NCBI GenBank assembly: GCA_013398055.1
Contig: VZRS01001510.1
Location: 62,001 to 126,000 of the forward strand
From: Ifrita kowaldi
Taxonomy: Eukaryota; Chordata; Aves; Passeriformes; Cinclosomatidae
DNA: 64,000 nucleotides
Reading direction: 5' to 3'
Positions 13,481 through 24,967 of this stretch are shown here, piece by piece. The position numbers and the translations under genes were made by a program. A model generated the notes under the pieces. That model had not been told where the DNA came from, did not search any database, and saw only the letters and a list, made by a program, of their open reading frames with translations. The number at the start of each line of letters is the position of its first letter. The first letter of the stretch is position 1.

Positions 13481-16400
13481 CACCATCTTTTCCCCTTTTG
13501 AAGCTGCCCTCAGCGTTGCTCAGCTGCCGGTCCGTGGCTTCGAGTGCTCGAGTTGAGATATCTGTTGCTGATGGCTCACGACACCTTTATCAAGCTCCAT
13601 AGAATTGTTTCTCCTTCATGAGGCTTTTGAACAAAAGTTTGGACGGTAAAGAAGAGTGACACAAAGTTGAGAAGAGACTACAGGCTGTGTCCCCAGAAAG
13701 TTAGGAGCTAGTAGGGGCGTTTCAGATATTTAACCTGTGAAGTGCAGCTGCTGGTGGGAATATTCCTTCGGGAATGCAGTTGTAAAGCATTTGGTGAATA
13801 CTGCCATCATGCTAGGAAAACTGTGGCTCAGGGAAAGTTTTTATCAAAAGCAACTTTATCAGAGTCTTTTATTTGAAGGACACAAGAATAAATCTTAGTA
13901 CATCTCTTCATGTGGATTTTGACACAGCTAAAACAAGACAAGATTGCATTTGAAAACTTTTTTAAACTTGGAAAAAGTTAATACATTAAGCTTTTTTTAG
14001 TATTTTATGCTCTTTGTCTGCTTCTTGGATTTGACTTATCTCTGTACCATCCTCACAGTGGGTTTAGATTGGACATTCAAGAGACTGATATTTTTGCAAA
14101 TTGCAGGTTAGTTAAATCAGGTCAATTTAATTATACCTGAATAGATGCATATGAAGCTTAATACTCAGTTTGGTCAAGGTTTTCTCGCCAGTTGGGCACA
14201 TAACATGTTTCTGGTTGTGTAAGAGGTTTTAACTAACATGATCTTGTTCTGTGAATTTTGCAAGGTAAGTAAAAGACTGAGAAGTCTCACCTGGCTCATA
14301 ACAGCAGCTGAGCTCTTCGCTGGAGAGATAAGCTTTACTATTTACATTTTGTTCTGGGAGGATTGTGGGGACGTGTGCTTTTAAAGCACTGTCCTTAACA
14401 TCACATTGCTGTTGAGTTGGAAAGCTCCACAAGTACATCCAAAGCTTGTCTCTGCTGTGGCCTACCAAGCTTTTGAATGCCTCATTTAGCAACTTTTGAG
14501 TTATTCAGAATTAATGGGAGCAATTCTTCAACTAATGCATTCACATCAAGAGCAGATTTGGTGATACAAAATGTTCTTTGATGTTCATGTTCTTGTCATG
14601 GTATTATTACCTAGGCAAAACAGTCTTCCAGCTGAGACATGGAATAGCAGAGTTAATTTCTTAAAGCTTCCCCTTAAAGACAGTGACCACTGTAAAACAC
14701 ATCGGACTGGACAAGATGATTTCTGCCAGACAAGACAATTTCCTCTAAGAGTCAAAAATCCAGATCTTACAGCCACAAAGTCTTAAGAAAGCTGACAAAG
14801 AGCTTTTGAATACCTTATTCTGTAATTTCTGACCAATGTAAGATCTACCTGTTATTGCTTGGTAAATAAAAAAGTTAGTATTTTATTACATTGAGAGTCT
14901 TATTATAAGTGCATATAAAGTTTCTCAGTGTTTCCATCCCTTTAGCAGTAATTTTTCACCTGTATATCATAGTTTTATGCGGAATTGAAAGGCTATATAG
15001 GCCACACACCTCTCATTATCTTACATTTAGGCTATAAATGCCCTTAAGGAGCCTAAGTTGAAAGCCTGAGAGTTGAAGGTGTAGTGTACATAGGGATATC
15101 AAGCATGGCAATGCATACCTTGTTAGTAAAGGTATTAACTTAAAAAGGCTAGGTGGATTACAAGTTGTCCTGTAGCAAAGCTAAAGCAAACAGAGGCGTT
15201 TGGACTGTTCTGTGAAGTCCATACCAGTGTTCCCACAGAGGCAGTAATGAATATTTTGCTCTCTATCCCCAGCCATTCCACTAGTTCAGGTACCAGCAAC
15301 CAGTGTGCTGTCCGAAATACTATTTTATGCATTCTTGAGTTTAATGCTCACAAGCAGATGGTGGTCAGGGTTAACCAGGTGGGTGATTTCTGTACAGTTT
15401 CTGATTGGGCAAGCACAGTCTTTAGGAAACTGTAGCTTTAAGAGTGCTAAAATGAAGTATACTCAAGTGGTGAGTATTTCCCGCCCTGGATGGAGTTTAC
15501 AAATAATTTTTGTTAGTTGCTGTCTTGTGCCAGTTATTGGCCAAGAAACAACAAAGAGTAAGGGGTGTGTGTCTGTGGGCTCCTGAATCTTTTGGATAGG
15601 TGAAGGATTAAGAGGAATTATCAGCCACTAGACTCTAGTGGACAAAACATTCCGCCCACACAGGAGGGTGTCTCTATTTCTTCCTGCCAAGTTCTGTGTG
15701 TGCCACAATATCATCTGCTGGACTGCAGACTCAGCTTACTCTCTTCTGTCTATGCTTTCAATAGAGGGCAATACCTGGTTGACCTTCATACCCTGTGATT
15801 TTTTTTTTTTAATATCTCCTGTGCAATTTCATTTATTAAATGTATTGTCTTTGTGAGCCTACACAGATAAGTCTTATTCTTCAAGGAGGAAGAAATGGAT
15901 TTGCCCTCATTCCTTTCATTCAGTTCTGCTCTGCCAGTCTTGCAGAGGGTCTAAATAATGGCTTACTTAAAACTAGTGAGCATGTGCTCATGCCTTGCTT
16001 GAAGCATGCTGATGTTGTTGCCTAATAACATTCAAGAAGGACAAAGCTTCCTCTTATAGAATTTGAGCATTACACTCAAGAGATCACTTTTTTAACTTGT
16101 TTTATCCTAACCATATACACTTTAATTGAATTGAGTAATTTTTTTCCAGGGCGTCTGGAGAGAAATCTAATGGTTCATAGAAAAAGTTAACAGCCATGCC
16201 AGGAACATATACTACTACAAAAGAGAGTTAATAGTGTAAATAGCAAATATTGTCGTTATAGTATACATTTTCAGTAAACATATTGAAATGGGAGCACACA
16301 AGTATACAGAAAGCATAGTTACGTAAGTTTCTCCTGCAACAGTTTTCTTCTCCTAGGGTTTTCCTTATCACCCTGGGTAAGGTGGTGGTTATTTAAAATT

Positions 16401-19400
16401 CCTTGGACTTTATGCTGGCCCACATCTTGTGTATGTGCAATCATCTCGGTGCTGCTTGTTGCCGTTTAACATTGCCAGTGCAAAGTTTTCATTGACTGAG
16501 CTGTTCTTTTCTAAGTCACAAGCATGGTTTTGGAAAGAAAACAGATTTTCTGTATAGTTTGTATCACCACGGACTTCTGGTGTCTCTCCTATTGCTGTGT
16601 GAATTGCTAATGAGCTGAGTCTTACTGTCCTAGATCTACCAGAAGAAGAAAGTGTAGCGAAATAATTTACTAAGCTAACTGGAATTACTCTCTATTGAAA
16701 TGCAATGGATGACACAAGAATTCCATCTCTTTAGATTAAAAAAAAAAAAAAGTGTAAATTACATGACTGCAAAGAGGTCATAGCTTGATAGAAAAGAAGG
16801 TCTGAAACTGTAAAAATCAGGCTTAGCAGCTGAATGTGATGAAAAAACTATCAGTGTGATAAGGAGGCATATTTCACCTCTGTGGAATATCTTCCTCAAA
16901 AGTTTTTTATCAGTAGTGAATTAGGCATTGAAGACTGTTAGACTTAACCAGCATAAAATAAACCTTGACTACTCTTTCATTTCTTATCCTCTGCAGATCG
17001 AGGCTTTGGTAGCTATCAGAGTACAGGTGCATGTGGTGAGTCTGGACCAACCACTGCAGAAAAATTTGTCCAGTTCCATATATACCTATGGCAAAGGCCT
17101 GTGCCTACGAGATCTGCCTACTGATATTATTGTCTTTATTGTGGCATTGCACATTCTTACTTTTGATAGAAAAAGCAATCTTAAGCATTGGCTAAAATTT
17201 TGATTTCAAGTCTATGCAGATTTTTAAGATAATGAATGTGATGGTCTAAATCTAAATTGTTGAGCTCAAAGCAAATTAAAAAAGCTTGAACCAAAATTTC
17301 TCATTTTCCTATGTTATTTGTTAGAGACAGTAAAGAGAAATTATGGAAATTATTCTTAATGTGTTGTGCTCAGTTTTGTTACGCCGAGTTAGCAAGATGG
17401 GAAAAATAACTCTGCTTCTGCAGCCTTATTGATGCAAGTTGGAAATTTGATCTGCATGAGCAGGAGAGAAGGAGTAACTTCACATGAAGGAGTGATCCAA
17501 ATTGCTGGTTAAGGTCTGCCCTCAGTGCTGTTAGCCTGTATGTAAGGAGACAGCTAGTAAACAGGTTTTTTTCTTTTTTTTCTTTTTTTTTAGTAGAAGA
17601 GTCGATCATGTCTAATGTTCTTACTTCAGGTTTTTGACCATAGGTTTGCTTGTTCCTCCTCAAACAGCAGTACCCCAAACAAGCAGTCTTCTGCTGTTTA
17701 TAATGTCTGAAATTTATTAATGAATCACCCTTGAATTTTCCTTGAAATAGTTAAGTATATTTTAGAAAGTTTAAGTTTTTTAGTGCTGGGATTGAATTCT
17801 TCAAGGCAATTTCAGTACATATATGCTTTACAGATATATCTACTGAAAAAAGTACTTAAAATTTTTTTATTAATTTGAGCTTCCCTTAAAAAAAGTGGAT
17901 ATGTTTGCAGTTGGAATTTACTATAAAACATCTCTTATGTCTTCTATGTTATTTGCAAGCTGAAAACATGGGTTTTCTATCTCTGTAGTTCTGCTGTTAC
18001 GTTAAAACAATGCAAGCATGGTATAATTGCTACTGTAAAACCATTGTCTGACCTGTATTTTAAAATAATTGTCTTGTTAGGAGCAGAACTAAATGTAACT
18101 ATGCAGCTGTAGGAAACAATGGTTGTTCTACCTTGTAATTTTATACTACAATCAATAAACAGGATTCCACAAAGTTCAAGCTTCAGGATTAGAACCCCAC
18201 ACAGAATAAGAAAACATTAGTAAATGCTTTCTGGCTAAGCTCATCAAAAATGCAAAGGTTGGTGTGACTTGTACTGCCAACACACTTTTGCATCAGGTTA
18301 TCCAAACCTCCTATGGGCAAGTCTGAGAAATATTTCTTGAAGGTAATTTCCAAGACTTTATTCTCCTTTCCTGATTAAAGCAGTTTGCTTTGAAATCAAC
18401 AGAGATTTATGGAGTGTGCCTCTGAGAGAAGTAGCTGGCCTGTAAATTAAAGGTCCTGTTGCTTTCTCAATAAAGTTGTTTTGAGGTTGTTTCTGTGGTG
18501 TCGTGCTGAGAGAGTCTGACACCATCATGCCTGGATAAGTGCAAGAGTCAGTCAAGCTTGACCAGAAAGAACTGCGTAGTAAACTAACCAGAGTTCCAAA
18601 TTATCAGGCCATCATGAGTAACATGTGGTTACAAATGATTCAAAAATTCTCTTCCAACCTCTGAAATTTTTAAAACTTGAAAAGAAGCTCCTCATGTGAA
18701 CATATGTCTGTAACAAACTTAAGGAAAAGTCCAACAGAAAATTTATTTCCATACTTTTTAGTTAGAGTTTAAGCTTTCACAATGGTTATAGTAAAAGAGG
18801 ACTGAAAATGCAAATGAAAGAGGAAGATGAGGTAGAGTTAGTGAAGAAGGACAGAGGAGAGAAATGAGTAAAAGTTCAGTAAAAGATATAAGATAATCCT
18901 TGAAAATGCACTGAAAAATTAAGTAGAAATGGGCAGGGTGCATGGATGATGACTTGTAGCTGTGCATTCAAAAAAACTGTGGAGTTAGTATGAGGGAAAC
19001 TGAGTGACATCCTCTTACCTGAAGCTACAAGTGACTAATATAACAGATCTATTTTCCTCTGTTCTCTGCCAACTGGAACACCAGTTCTCCCTCTGGACAC
19101 TTGCATGTCATTTCCTCTGCTGAGAGGAAACAGGGAACTGCTTACTTAGATGACAGCTTTCTTAAGGGCATTTGCCAGTATGACACTTGTTTGATCTATT
19201 GAGTCTCTATTTGGACTTGCCTGAAGTAGAAAAAAAAAGCAAGGATACCTATTTTACCTTCTCTTACGGGGAAAAAAGAAGTAAAGGCAGACTAAAGATC
19301 TATTCAGTCCTGCTTTTCTCTCAGAATTGCAAACCTAGGTGTTTGTACCCACATAGGAACCATGCCCCATCATTGCAAATCCCACATATAATTCATTCAC

Positions 19401-20380
19401 GTGATGGAAAGTAAGTGGGATTTCATCTGCAAAACTGATGTTTCTGGCATGAGTTTGGTCAGTTGTGCAGAGCACTGGAACTGCAGGAAGCCTGTGCTGT
19501 GCAGGAAGTTGGTGCTCATTCTGCTGTGCAGCACAATTGGAAGTCTCCCAGCTTTGGCGTGTGATAGGGCAAGTCACTGAACTAGAGAGCCTTGTGGGGC
19601 AAGGCCAACTTGCCCCAAAATGAGCCAGTGTTTCTGCACTAGCACTGTTTAGATGTTACATCATTTGGTGTGTTTGCCTAATTAGACCATGTAAATATAA
19701 TCTGAGGTGTTTTACAGTATTCATTCTGTAGCCTATTTCTCATTCTTGGATGGCAGCTGGCTCCTTCTGAGATCAGGGATGTACTGTGCTGCTCTTGTTC
19801 TTTCTACTGCTGGAATTAAAAAGGGCTGTTAAAAGGTTTTGCTATGTAAATATTTTAAATGGTAAAAATACTTGTTTAAATGTTTACTACAGACCTACAG
19901 AAAGCAGGCTGAATGTGGGGCGAGGGAAACCACTCAGTTACAAATTCAGACTCTGCTTTTGAGGTCAAGGCTTTGTGTATGTATCTTTAAGTGTAAAAAT
20001 CCTGCCCCTACTTCCCTGGTTTCTCCTTTACTGGAATAACTTCTATGCTTCTGGAAAAAAACATTCCTGAAAACCAGCTGAGTGGTAGTTTGTGATCCCT
20101 TTGAACCCAATTTCAAAACTTTTTTTACGAAGTTTCTGCAGTATGTTATTCCATCCATTTTACTGGGGAAAACTAGGCTTGCTTCAATTTCACCTAAAAG
20201 GGAAGTTACCAGATCCTGGAGGATTGTTTGTAACTGCAGTACTTCAGTAAGCTTTCCAGAGGAGTACAAGGTAAGTAGTTACAGCAGTTACTCTAGTAGT
20301 ACAATGAGTACCCTGTAAAGTCTTCACAATAATTTGTACAGAGTTGTCTTTTCATATTTGATTTACTATTAATTCCCACA
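13481..20380. other. intergenic, no gene recognised
   Basis: AT-rich DNA without recognisable coding exons. A 39-base segment with good splice signals on both sides (16997-17035) is the only exon-like unit seen. A poly-A run lies at about 16738-16751 and a hairpin at 19595-19617. Open frames such as 14229-14492 (minus, 87 codons) match nothing I know. Confidence 0.55.
19595..19617 (+). other. short perfect hairpin
   Basis: TGGGGCAAG, a 5-base loop GCCAA, then CTTGCCCCA: a 9-bp perfect stem followed by AAAA. Too short for a microRNA precursor. No transcript evidence, so the function is unknown. Confidence 0.5.
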
Positions 20381-20381
20381 G

Positions 20382-20501
20382 GAAAAAAACCAACCAAACA
20401 AAAAACCCAAAAAAACCCAACCAAAACCTCAAACAAATAAAAAAACCACAAAAAACAAAACAAACAAACAAAAAAACAAAAAAAAAAAACCAAAAAACCA
20501 A
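20382..20501. repeat. A/C low-complexity tract (CAAA/CCAA-like)
   Basis: About 120 bases are made almost only of A and C in irregular CCAACC, CAAACAAA and A-run units, with no G until the end. The reverse complement would be a T/G-rich tract of the kind seen repeatedly elsewhere in this window (25.0, 27.9 and 37.4 kb). Confidence 0.8.
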
Positions 20502-20620
20502 GAGAGAAACAGAGGCCGGAAGGGTGCTGGTAAGCATAGTGTGCTTCTCTTGAATCATCTGTGAAGAGAGAGTGCCAGAAGGTTGCACTGAGCTCTGCAG
20601 TTCCTAGAGTGCAAGTGCCA

Positions 20621-20905
20621 CTCAGATTAGAAGGGACCTGGGAAGCTTGTCTAGTCCAATCTCTGGCTCAAAGCAGGGTCGGGCTGTGAACTGTGAGAAG
20701 CTTGCTAAGGTCTTTATCCCATGGGACCTCATAAAGGGCTAGAGACTGCACAGCCTCTCTGGAAAACCTACTCCACTGCTTGGCCATTTTCACAATGGAA
20801 AAGGCTTTTCTTGGGTTGTCAGAACCTCCCCTGCTTTAAATGAAGACTACTACCTTTCGACCTCCTGCTGTGTAGGAGGTCTGCAAAGAGCCTTACTCAA
20901 TTGTT
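20621..20905 (-). mobile_element. CR1 LINE 3' fragment
   Basis: Read on the + strand, GATTAGAAGGGACCTGGGAA, then GTCTAGTCCAATC, CTCAAAGCAGGG, CACAGCCTCTCTGGAAAACC, and CACAATGGAAAAGGCTTTTC follow the order of the reverse-complemented CR1 3' region. The copy is diverged and 5'-truncated. Its far edge is uncertain; an 8-bp hairpin (GACCTCCT/AGGAGGTC, 20859-20881) lies near it. Confidence 0.75.
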
Positions 20906-22019
20906 TAAAAACATTCAAATGTCACCAAGCCTAATTCAGTCATTATACTTCGCAGGTATTGGCTGCTACTGGGTGTCCACCCTACCCCATGGCCATTTTT
21001 TTTAATTCTGTCTAAATAGACACAGTCTTCTCATCCTAACAAGGTATTTGCTTTTGTTTACTGACCCTCTTTGTGGCCTGATACTGCAACAACGATGGTT
21101 GCTAGAGATGGGCTTTTTCCTTGAGTAAGCCTATTGTGGGGGTAAGACAGGAGGAACTTCCAATTCCTTTTGTACAAAGACTTAGTAATCTCTCCCGTTT
21201 CTGTAAGAATGGAGCTGTAGGATTCCAGGTCTCCCTCCAATGTTGGGCTTGCCTTAATTTATATTACCATGTTTGTTGAATGAAGCCCACTTCGGTTTGA
21301 AGTCACTGACTCAGACCCGAAGTGGGATCTTCACTGTCCATGAAGAGCCTTTGTGGCTCTGGTCCGAGGGTCGTTTGTGAGAGCAGGATAGACCCAGAGC
21401 GTGACCTAAAGCTGTGACTGGAAAATAATGAAATACCATTCAGATGGGAACTGTCATATCTCTACTGTGTCAGTAGAGCTGAAAGAACATAACCAAGTGG
21501 GGGAAAGCAGCTGCTAAAGACAAACCTAAGGTTTCATCTTCAGTGCTTCTGAGCTCCTTGAGGCTCCTCCTGTCAAAGGTGAGTCATGTGGTGACTTTGT
21601 GTTTTGAGGGAACAAAAATCTATGCCTTGGAAGCAAGGTGTCCTGTTTGATAGAGGTGCTCCGGCTGGGATTTCTCAGCTAAGCAGGGTGTTTGTGCTTC
21701 AGGGAGAGGCGGGTGCTCTGCCGGTCTGGCACGGTGGTGGGGGCATGGGGAAGTGCACCCTATCCGAAACTTAACCTGGCACTACAGCCTGGGCCGTCAA
21801 ACAGAAATGCCTTAATACCTGGTACTGGGTTTGGAGACTTTTTGATGTCGAATTGTTGAGTTGTAATATTCATGTAGTAAGTGCACTGGGGTTTGTGATT
21901 GATTTGCACTACGATTGTGTGGGTTTTCTCCTTTCCTCTTGATAAATAATACTGATTGCTTGTGGGCTGATCTAATTATGATTTTTTTTCTCTCCTACGT
22001 CTCGCTGATTCTTTTTCCC
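20906..22019. other. immediate upstream flank of SCAF8
   Basis: Mixed-composition DNA with no coding exon. It holds a 10-bp inverted repeat enclosing an AP-1-type TGACTCA (21286-21326) and a modestly GC-rich patch at 21660-21770. It may contain distal promoter elements; nothing else was recognised. Confidence 0.5.
21286..21326 (+). promoter_or_regulatory. inverted repeat with AP-1-like site in the loop
   Basis: CCCACTTCGG (21286-21295) is mirrored by CCGAAGTGGG (21317-21326), a perfect 10-bp stem. The 21-base spacer contains TGACTCA (21307-21313), the AP-1 consensus. It lies about 700 bp before the SCAF8 CpG island. Either a paired factor site or chance; binding is not shown by sequence alone. 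Confidence 0.45.
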
Positions 22020-22095
22020 NTATTGGCGCCCGCGCCGCAGCCGCCGCGCGTTGTTCCTCCATCTCCTGCCGGCGCGGCCGCCCGGAGCCCAGCGC

Positions 22096-22123
22096 GGGAG
22101 GGAGGGAAGGAGGGAGGGAAGGG
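22096..22123 (+). other. G-quadruplex-type G tract in the SCAF8 promoter
   Basis: At least four GGG runs separated by one to four bases (GGGAGGGAGGGAAGGAGGGA and on) fit the G-quadruplex pattern. G4 motifs are common near promoters of CpG-island genes. A C-rich run of CCCGGCC units at 22280-22300 offers a similar motif on the other strand. Confidence 0.55.
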
Positions 22124-22217
22124 AACGCCGGCGCCGCCGGGCGGGGAGCGGGGCGAGGAGGAGACGGAAACGAGCGGGGCCCGCGTCCCCCCGCGCCCGC
22201 CCCCTGCGCCACCCGCC

Positions 22218-22244
22218 ATGGAGAGGAGGCCGGGCGGCCCCTGA
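22218..22244 (+). other. upstream ORF 1 in the SCAF8 leader or promoter
   Basis: ATG in an excellent Kozak context (GCCATGG) opens an 8-codon reading frame MERRPGGP ending in TGA. If transcription starts upstream of it, this uORF would reduce initiation at the SCAF8 ATG 368 bp downstream. If the start site lies at the YY1-like motifs, it is not in the mRNA. Confidence 0.4.
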
Positions 22245-22311
22245 GCGAGGAGCGCACGCACGCACGGACCGAGACTTGCCCCCGCCCGGCCCGGCCCGGC
22301 TCGGCCNGAAA

Positions 22312-22368
22312 ATGGTGTCTCAAGAACTCCTGGATTTACCCCCGGTGACGAAACACAGCGGCGTTTAA
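22312..22368 (+). other. upstream ORF 2 in the SCAF8 leader or promoter
   Basis: ATG with A at -3 and G at +4 opens an 18-codon frame, MVSQELLDLPPVTKHSGV, ending in TAA, 243 bp before the SCAF8 start. The codons look less GC-skewed than the surrounding island, which is mildly unusual. It lies five bases after an N at 22307. Whether it is in the mRNA depends on the true start site. Confidence 0.4.
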
Positions 22369-22407
22369 CACCTCGGCCCGTAACCCTTTCCTTCCCGCCG
22401 ATTTCAT

Positions 22408-22458
22408 GAGGGGGAGGAGGAAAAGGGAAGGAGGGGGAGGAGGAAAAGGGAGGAGGAG
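22408..22458 (+). repeat. 51-nt pure polypurine tract with 23-bp tandem duplication
   Basis: An unbroken purine run contains two copies of GAGGGGGAGGAGGAAAAGGG, starting at 22408 and 22431 (period 23). Long polypurine/polypyrimidine tracts can form triplex (H-DNA) or G4 structures. It lies just upstream of the GC box and the first YY1-like motif, so it may be a core promoter element. Confidence 0.7.
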
Positions 22459-22611
22459 CGGAGCGGGCGGGGCGGACGCGCCGCCATCCCGGCAGCGCCC
22501 GTGTGGCGCGGGCGGCGGAGCGGGCGCTGCCCGGCAGGCGGCGCTGTAGCCGCCNCCGGCTCGGCCGCCATCAGGGGAGAGAAGCCGCCCGGCTCCCGCC
22601 TCCGTCACGAC

Positions 22612-22641
22612 ATGGAGGCTGTGAAAGCCTTTAACAGCGAG
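22612..22641 (+). CDS. SCAF8: SCAF8 coding exon 1 (start codon, residues 1-10)
   Basis: This exon encodes MEAVKAFNSE and is followed by the donor GAG|GTGTGT at 22642 (phase 0). The start is chosen because the ATG has a good Kozak context (G at -3, G at +4). The peptide also matches the known SCAF8 N-terminus, and the frame runs straight into exon 2. It is only 30 coding bases, so it is easy to miss. The residues form the first helix of the CID. It sits inside the CpG island, about 50 bp downstream of a single N (22555). Confidence 0.93.
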
Positions 22642-24967
22642 GTGTGTAACCCCTTCCCGGCGGCCTCCCCTCTTCGGGGCCGGGGAGCGGGCGGGGCCCC
22701 GGCGCCTTCCCTGCCCCCTCCTCGCAGCGGGGAGGCTGCGGGAATTGGGGGTCGCGGGGGTGCGGGAGCGCTCCCGCAGGCCGCTCCGGGGCTCCCGCCC
22801 CCCGCGGCGGGCGGGAAAGGGCCGTTGTCGCCGTCCCTGGGAAGCGGGAGGGTGGAGAGGGTAATGGAGACGTCCCCCTCCCCCCAGCTCTTTCCGCCGT
22901 GAGGCTGGGGGCGGCTGAAGGGGAAGAATAGATCTGGCGGCGGGCTGGGGGAAGAGGAGGACGCGTGAGGAGGCCGAGGAAGAGGAGGAGAAAGAGGACT
23001 CTTCCTTGCGCCTGGCCTACGGTGGGGCGGGTGATGCCCGGCCAACTTCACGCAGCGGCCGAGGAGGCTGCGCTGGGCGGCAGGGGGGTTCCAGGCTCGC
23101 CGGGCACGGTGACTGTGGCCTTCCCCGCCTTCCCTCGTCTTTTCTGGCACCCTCTTCCTCCTGGCTAATTACATGTGTATCTGAACCCCGCCAGCGCGCA
23201 CTTCATCACCTCGTGCAGCTAAGCTTTAAATCTCGGGCAGGGAATACAAAGGCGCTGGAGGTTTGTCTCCGTCTTTGAGAGTAGTATATTCGCAGTGGTC
23301 AGGATGGAAGCAGACATTCCCTTCATGCTGCACAGAGCTCAGATCCTGCACTGAAGCACTGTGAAGAGAGCGGGCTGTGGCACCCAAGAACACATACATG
23401 CATATAGGCTGAGGTGCTCATACGGCACCTGGCGTCTCTTTTGTGCTGAGAGTTAATGTTTATTTTATTGCAAGATGGTTCTTGTGGCAACTCTGCTTTG
23501 TTGCTCTCTTTGTGAGAGTTTGTATCATTTATATTTTGAAGTTAATGTACGAGCAAGAAAAACAAATACGTATTTTTCTTACCGAGTCCTACATCTTGCA
23601 AAGTAGATTTTAACTTATATTGACCTTAGGAAGTATCAGCTCTGGTTACAATGTATACTTCTGCAGACTGCTCACATACTGAAGCTCTGAGTTGCTAGCC
23701 CCAGCAGGGATGTAGTACGGTTTTAATGATTTTAAGTAATACGGTTTCATTTGACCTGTGGTGGAACGGTATGGCAACCATGTTGTTGTTTCTACAAACA
23801 CAGTAAAATAGGTTTTTACAAGGAACAGGTACTCTCTGGTAACTCAGGAGCAGTTGTACAGCCCTTACTGATGTACAATTCTAGGTGTTGCACTTTATGC
23901 AATTTGAATTCTTAAGCAGAAGAAAGCACATTGTGGCCACTAGAAGAAAAATAAATACTATAAACTTTTATTCATATTTTATTATTTGATTGGCATTGGT
24001 ACTGTATTCTTATGTGAGGAAAAGGAAGAATCTGGTCACAAGAACAGAAGAATTCAGTTATTCAGAACATTTTCCTTCTATTCCCTGTCAGTAGAAGTCT
24101 TCCTCTTCATGATGAAAAGCAGCTTCTGACTTGCTGAGCACTTAAGTCTGAGACTTAAGGTGGCAACTGTGCTGAAGAGGAGAGCTTTAGATTATGCCTT
24201 AAGTTTTCTAAGTGCTTTAAAAATGGTAGACAGTAGGTTGTTGGAAAAGAAAATGCAGGATATCTGAAAGTGTCATTTTAACCAACTTATCTGCTATGGT
24301 ATAAATAGACAGGATCTATAATTTAACCTGTGTTTGTATTTGAGTGCTGGGTTACCACGATGGGAAGATTTTAAAGATGCCATGACTAAACAAACCCGTG
24401 ATCCTGGAAGTAAATGGTACAAGATTTGCTACAGTTAAGGAATCCCAAGTGTCATCGCCAGCCACTCTTAACACCTCTGTACCCAGTGCAGAACTTGACT
24501 TTAATTTAACTTTCCGTCATTGTCTCTGGTTGAACTTACCTGTACGCACTTTGCAACTTAAAGTGTGAAATGATCACTAAATATTTAAATTAGCTAAAGT
24601 GTATGAGTCTATACGTTGCTGTTCCTAAATGGTTTTGATTAACTTACAAAATTGGATTGGTACTTCACTTGTAAAATCCTGATTTTTGTTTATATTATGT
24701 TTAAGGTCATGTTAAGCTCCAGAACCGATGTCTGAGTTCTGTTTTAGAGTTTTTTGGCTTGAAATAGATGTCAATTAAGTTTAGCAGCAGATGGGATAGA
24801 CTAAATTGTATTAAAGCTTTTACCATACTTTCTTTTATGCAGTTTGCATTCGGTTAATAATTTTACAAGAGTTTATGTAACTTACTGGTGAAAACCAGAT
24901 GACTCTTTAGAAAGAACATTCCAATACATTTAAACACTTAAGTCTGCAGGTTGGGTACTTCTGGGGT

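Larger units (their letters stand above)
22020..22555. other. three isolated N bases in the SCAF8 island
   Basis: Single N characters occur at 22020, 22307 and 22555, all in the CpG island and nowhere else that I noticed. They may be ambiguous base calls or collapsed gaps. The abrupt switch from AT-rich to GC-rich DNA at 22020 suggests missing sequence there. Confidence 0.8.
22021..23260 (+). promoter_or_regulatory. SCAF8: SCAF8 CpG-island promoter and 5' leader
   Basis: GC content jumps at 22021 from AT-rich DNA to a dense CpG island that fades by about 23260. It holds an inverted CCAAT box (ATTGG, 22022-22026), an Sp1-type GC box (GGGCGGGGC, 22465-22473) and two YY1-like GCCGCCATC motifs (22480-22488 and 22564-22572). 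No TATA box stands at a sensible distance. This is the usual make-up of a TATA-less housekeeping promoter. YY1-type motifs often mark the start site, so transcription may begin around 22450-22570, but this is inference. Three isolated N bases mean the local sequence may be incomplete. Confidence 0.8.

Noticed and set aside
14229..14492. 87-codon minus-strand open frame beginning with ATG
   Set aside because: No recognisable motif, no splice or promoter context; consistent with chance.
18551..18562. 12-bp perfect palindrome GTCAAGCTTGAC
   Set aside because: Isolated, no family of similar sites and no feature beside it; expected occasionally by chance.
1..22000. Search for coding exons of CNKSR3, the expected upstream neighbour on the minus strand
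   Set aside because: No sequence like the CNKSR3 N-terminal SAM domain start was found on the minus strand near either CpG island, nor any other CNKSR3-like peptide.
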